From an uncultured Selenomonadales bacterium (GTDB lineage Bacteria; Bacillota; Negativicutes; Selenomonadales; Selenomonadaceae): a DNA stretch of 8,179 bases. Location of the stretch: positions 1-8,179 of the forward strand of contig CALDHY010000027.1 in assembly GCA_937901445.1 (NCBI GenBank), read 5' to 3'. This document shows, piece by piece, positions 6,606 to 8,179 of the stretch. Both the position numbers and the translations under genes were made by a program. Within the stretch, counting starts at the first letter, position 1. Every line of letters begins with the position of its first letter. Below the pieces are notes generated by a model, which was not told the DNA's origin, ran no database searches, and saw only the letters and a program-made list of their open reading frames with translations.

Positions 6606-7181
6606 TTAATCTTCCTCTTCAAAAATAAAATTAATTTGCCCGCTCTCGATTCTGTCTTTTAAGAAAGGCGCGTTTGCGTCTTTTTCTGCAAGAATGGTAG
6701 GAGTTGCCGTCCAATCAATTCCAATTTGCGGGTCGTCCCAGCGAATATTCCCTTCACAGTGCGGCGCGTAATAATTGTCTGCCTTGTACTGTATTTCAAC
6801 ATCATCAGTCAAAGTAATAAAGCCGTGCGCAAATCCGCGCGGGATTAAAAGTTGGCGTTTATTTTCGGCTGAAAGTTCGACGCTAACCCATTTTGCAAAT
6901 TGCGGAGAATTTTTGCGAATGTCAACCGCAACATCTAAAAGCTTGCCGCGAGTGCAACGTACAAGTTTAGCCTGCGCCATAGGATTAAGCTGATAATGCA
7001 AGCCGCGCAAAGTTCCTTTTTGTGCGGAGTAAGATTGATTATCTTGTACAAAATCAAAATTCAAGCCCTCCGCCTCAAATTTAACTTTCGACCAAGTTTC
7101 CATAAACCAGCCGCGTGCATCACCAAAAACTTTCGGTTCAATGATAAATACACCTTTCAAATTTGTTTCAATTACCGGCAT
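6606..7181 (-). CDS. rfbC: dTDP-4-dehydrorhamnose 3,5-epimerase, RfbC/RmlC
   Basis: A 191-residue cupin that epimerises C3 and C5 of dTDP-4-keto-6-deoxyglucose on the way to dTDP-L-rhamnose. FGDARGWF (19-26), the substrate-binding QDNQS (46-50), LRGLHYQ (58-64) with the catalytic base H62, KLVRC (72-76), LDVAVDIRKNSP (82-93), IPRGFAHGF (113-121), the likely catalytic Y132 in IQYKADNYY, and IRWDDP (146-151) all fit RmlC. Length is normal. The start has AAAGGAG (7191-7197) 9 nt upstream. The rhamnose pathway would also need RfbD, which is absent here. Related cupins that act only at C3 share much of this pattern, but the full RmlC signature favours the 3,5-epimerase. Confidence 0.94.
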   Translation of the reverse strand: MPVIETNLKGVFIIEPKVFGDARGWFMETWSKVKFEAEGLNFDFVQDNQSYSAQKGTLRGLHYQLNPMAQAKLVRCTRGKLLDVAVDIRKNSPQFAKWVSVELSAENKRQLLIPRGFAHGFITLTDDVEIQYKADNYYAPHCEGNIRWDDPQIGIDWTATPTILAEKDANAPFLKDRIESGQINFIFEEED

Positions 7182-7203
7182 TGTAATTCGCTCCTTTACT
7201 TTT

Positions 7204-7231
7204 AAGGGTTAAGGAAAATTCCCTAGCCCTT
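7204..7231 (-). other. Imperfect hairpin in the rfbA-rfbC gap
   Basis: On the minus strand, AAGGGCTAGGGAA and TTCCTTAACCCTT are two 13-nt arms around TT, with one C-A mismatch and one G-U wobble. The RNA stem would stand just after the heptamer repeats and end 6 nt before the start of the rfbC ribosome site (AAAGGAG, 7191-7197). No U-run follows (AAAAG comes next), so it is unlikely to be a terminator. It could stabilise or process the mRNA, or tune rfbC translation. Confidence 0.55.
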
Positions 7232-7271
7232 AGTCCTTATCCCTTAGTCCTTATCCCTTAGTCCTTATCCC
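7223..7271 (-). repeat. Tandem heptanucleotide array, seven units of GGRNTAA type
   Basis: Read on the minus strand, GGGATAA and GGACTAA alternate three times (three exact 14-bp units: 7258-7271, 7244-7257, 7230-7243). One diverged unit, GGGCTAG (7223-7229), follows. The first unit contributes the last glycine codon and the TAA stop (7267-7265) of rfbA. Because the period is not a multiple of three and each unit ends in TAA or TAG, stops appear in all three frames. Each 14-mer also contains UAAGGA, which resembles a ribosome site. Copy number is likely to vary by slippage. The repeat is seen directly; its function is unknown. Confidence 0.85.
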
Positions 7272-8143
7272 TTATTTGCTAAACGCTGCAAATATTTTCC
7301 GTACTCATTTTTTGAAAGCGGCTCGGCAAGTTTCAAAAGTTGCAGTGCGTCAATATAGCCCATTCTGTAAGCAATTTCTTCGATACAGGAAATTTTCAAG
7401 CCCTGCCGCGTTTGAATCGTTTGTACGAAAGTTGCCGCCTGTAACAGTGATTCATGAGTACCTGTATCAAGCCACGCATAGCCGCGCCGCATTTTCTCAA
7501 CGCGCAATTTTCCGCGCTCCAGATAAACTTTATTAACGTCAGTAATTTCAAGTTCGCCGCGCGCTGAAGGTTTAATCGACTTTGCCACGTCAACAATATC
7601 TTTATCGTAAAAATATAAACCTGTAACCGCGTAATTGGAGCGGGGATTTTTCGGCTTTTCTTCCAGTGAAATTGCCTGCCCCGTTTCCCTGTTAAATTCA
7701 ACAACGCCGTAACTTTCGGGATCGTTTACATAGTACGCAAAAACCGTCGCGCCTTCGTCGAAGTTTGCCGCACGCTGTACCAACTTTGCAAAATCTGCGC
7801 CGTAAAAAATATTATCGCCCAAAACTAACGCGCAACTTTCGCCCGCTATAAATTTTTCACCAATCAAAAAAGCCTGCGCGAGTCCTTCCGGCTTAGGTTG
7901 AACGGCGTATGAAATTTTCAATCCGAGTTGTGAACCGTCGCCTAACAACGCTTGAAACAAATGGCTGTCTTGCGGCGTGTTGATTATCAAAATTTCACGA
8001 ATACCGGCAAGCATCAAAGTTGACAGCGGGTAGTAAATCATTGGCTTATCATAGACGGGCATTAATTGTTTTGAGACAACTTCAGTTAGCGGGTAAAGCC
8101 GCGTGCCGGAGCCGCCCGCTAAAATTATTCCCTTTTTTATCAT
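7265..8143 (-). CDS. rfbA: Glucose-1-phosphate thymidylyltransferase, RfbA/RmlA
   Basis: A 292-residue cytoplasmic nucleotidyltransferase that joins glucose 1-phosphate and dTTP to give dTDP-glucose, the first step of the dTDP-sugar pathway. [11 protein letters not shown] (10-20) is the nucleotide-binding signature. [15 protein letters not shown] (26-40) and LGDNIFYG (108-115), with metal-binding D110, are typical. EEKP (161-164) carries the sugar-phosphate lysine K163, EITD (199-202) binds glucose, and WLDTGTH (224-230) supplies D226. Length is full. The ATG at 8143 has AAGGAG 8 nt upstream; an in-frame TTG at 8164 lies upstream of that site and is rejected. The last codon and stop lie within a heptamer repeat. 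This is the first gene of the visible operon and controls entry to both the rhamnose and amino-sugar branches. Confidence 0.97.
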   Translation of the reverse strand: MIKKGIILAGGSGTRLYPLTEVVSKQLMPVYDKPMIYYPLSTLMLAGIREILIINTPQDSHLFQALLGDGSQLGLKISYAVQPKPEGLAQAFLIGEKFIAGESCALVLGDNIFYGADFAKLVQRAANFDEGATVFAYYVNDPESYGVVEFNRETGQAISLEEKPKNPRSNYAVTGLYFYDKDIVDVAKSIKPSARGELEITDVNKVYLERGKLRVEKMRRGYAWLDTGTHESLLQAATFVQTIQTRQGLKISCIEEIAYRMGYIDALQLLKLAEPLSKNEYGKYLQRLANKG

Positions 8144-8151
8144 AAAAATTT

Positions 8152-8157
8152 CTCCTT
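8152..8157 (-). promoter_or_regulatory. Ribosome binding site fixing the rfbA start at 8143
   Basis: AAGGAG with an 8-nt spacer to the ATG at 8143-8141. No promoter elements are recognisable in the remaining bases up to the window edge. Confidence 0.75.
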
Positions 8158-8179
8158 CCCTCAATTTTTCAAACGTATT

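Larger units (their letters stand above)
803..8143 (-). other. Nine-gene putative operon: rfbA-rfbC-rfbB-cbiD-cbiE-cbiT-aminotransferase-two exported proteins
   Basis: All nine genes are co-directional. Junctions in transcription order are: rfbA to rfbC 83 nt gap, rfbC to rfbB 2 nt gap, rfbB to cbiD 14 nt overlap, cbiD to cbiE 11 nt overlap, cbiE to cbiT 4 nt gap, cbiT to aminotransferase 11 nt overlap, then gaps of 10 and 18 nt. No intrinsic terminator (GC stem plus U-run) is visible at any junction. The promoter must lie to the right of the window or in the few bases before rfbA, since nothing convincing is visible there. Co-transcription is an inference from spacing. Confidence 0.7.

Noticed and set aside
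6241..6609. 122-residue plus-strand reading frame opposite rfbB
   Set aside because: It is the antisense shadow of the conserved rfbB N-terminus, with no recognisable domain.
7223..7271. CRISPR array
   Set aside because: The repeats are 7/14-bp direct tandems without spacers.
7396..7704. 102-residue minus-strand reading frame inside rfbA
   Set aside because: It lies in another frame of a well-supported rfbA, is cysteine/arginine/lysine-rich without motifs, and has no ribosome site of note.
1..8179. Frequent AAAATTTT words as a regulatory motif
   Set aside because: They occur mostly inside genes as Lys/Asn-Ile-Phe codons of an AT-rich genome and follow no positional pattern.

Overview
The window is a tightly packed, AT-rich bacterial chromosome segment. 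Nine genes run leftward on the minus strand as one apparent operon, from about 8143 down to 803. A single plus-strand gene (85-834) meets the operon tail to tail. CbiD and CbiT belong to the anaerobic cobalamin route, so the host is probably an anaerobe or a facultative B12 producer. Strong AGGAGG-type ribosome sites, frequent TTG/GTG starts and AT-rich codons suggest a Firmicutes-like host. A Negativicutes-type organism is a plausible guess, but the sequence does not prove it. Codon style looks uniform across all genes, so nothing points to recent transfer of a single gene.

Layout, following minus-strand transcription. First come three dTDP-sugar genes: rfbA (glucose-1-phosphate thymidylyltransferase), rfbC (3,5-epimerase) and rfbB (4,6-dehydratase). 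Between rfbA and rfbC lies an 83-nt gap holding seven heptanucleotide repeats and an imperfect hairpin. Next come three corrin-ring genes, cbiD, cbiE and cbiT; cbiD begins inside the end of rfbB. Then comes a VioA-like PLP sugar aminotransferase that begins inside the end of cbiT. Last are two tandem paralogous exported proteins with an RsiV-type DUF3298-like C-terminus. Gaps and overlaps are -14 to +18 nt throughout, apart from the rfbA-rfbC gap.

How the genes may work together. RfbA and RfbB make dTDP-4-keto-6-deoxyglucose. A VioA-type aminotransferase would convert that to dTDP-4-amino-4,6-dideoxyglucose, while RfbC would divert it towards dTDP-L-rhamnose. The last rhamnose enzyme, rfbD, is not in the window. 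CbiD, CbiE and CbiT act in the middle of anaerobic corrin synthesis (C1 methylation, then C5 and C15 methylation with decarboxylation). They have no evident chemical link to the nucleotide sugars, yet they are embedded between the sugar genes by coding overlaps.

The plus-strand gene resembles a class I SAM methyltransferase that lacks the glycine-rich motif I. It is preceded by a perfect 13-bp inverted repeat at the left edge. No RNA genes, CRISPR arrays, insertion sequences or riboswitches were recognised. The most unusual features are the interleaving of corrin and nucleotide-sugar genes, the heptamer repeat array, the truncated methyltransferase-like gene, and the 32-bp antisense overlap at the operon's end. 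I see no clear evidence of a wholly new system.
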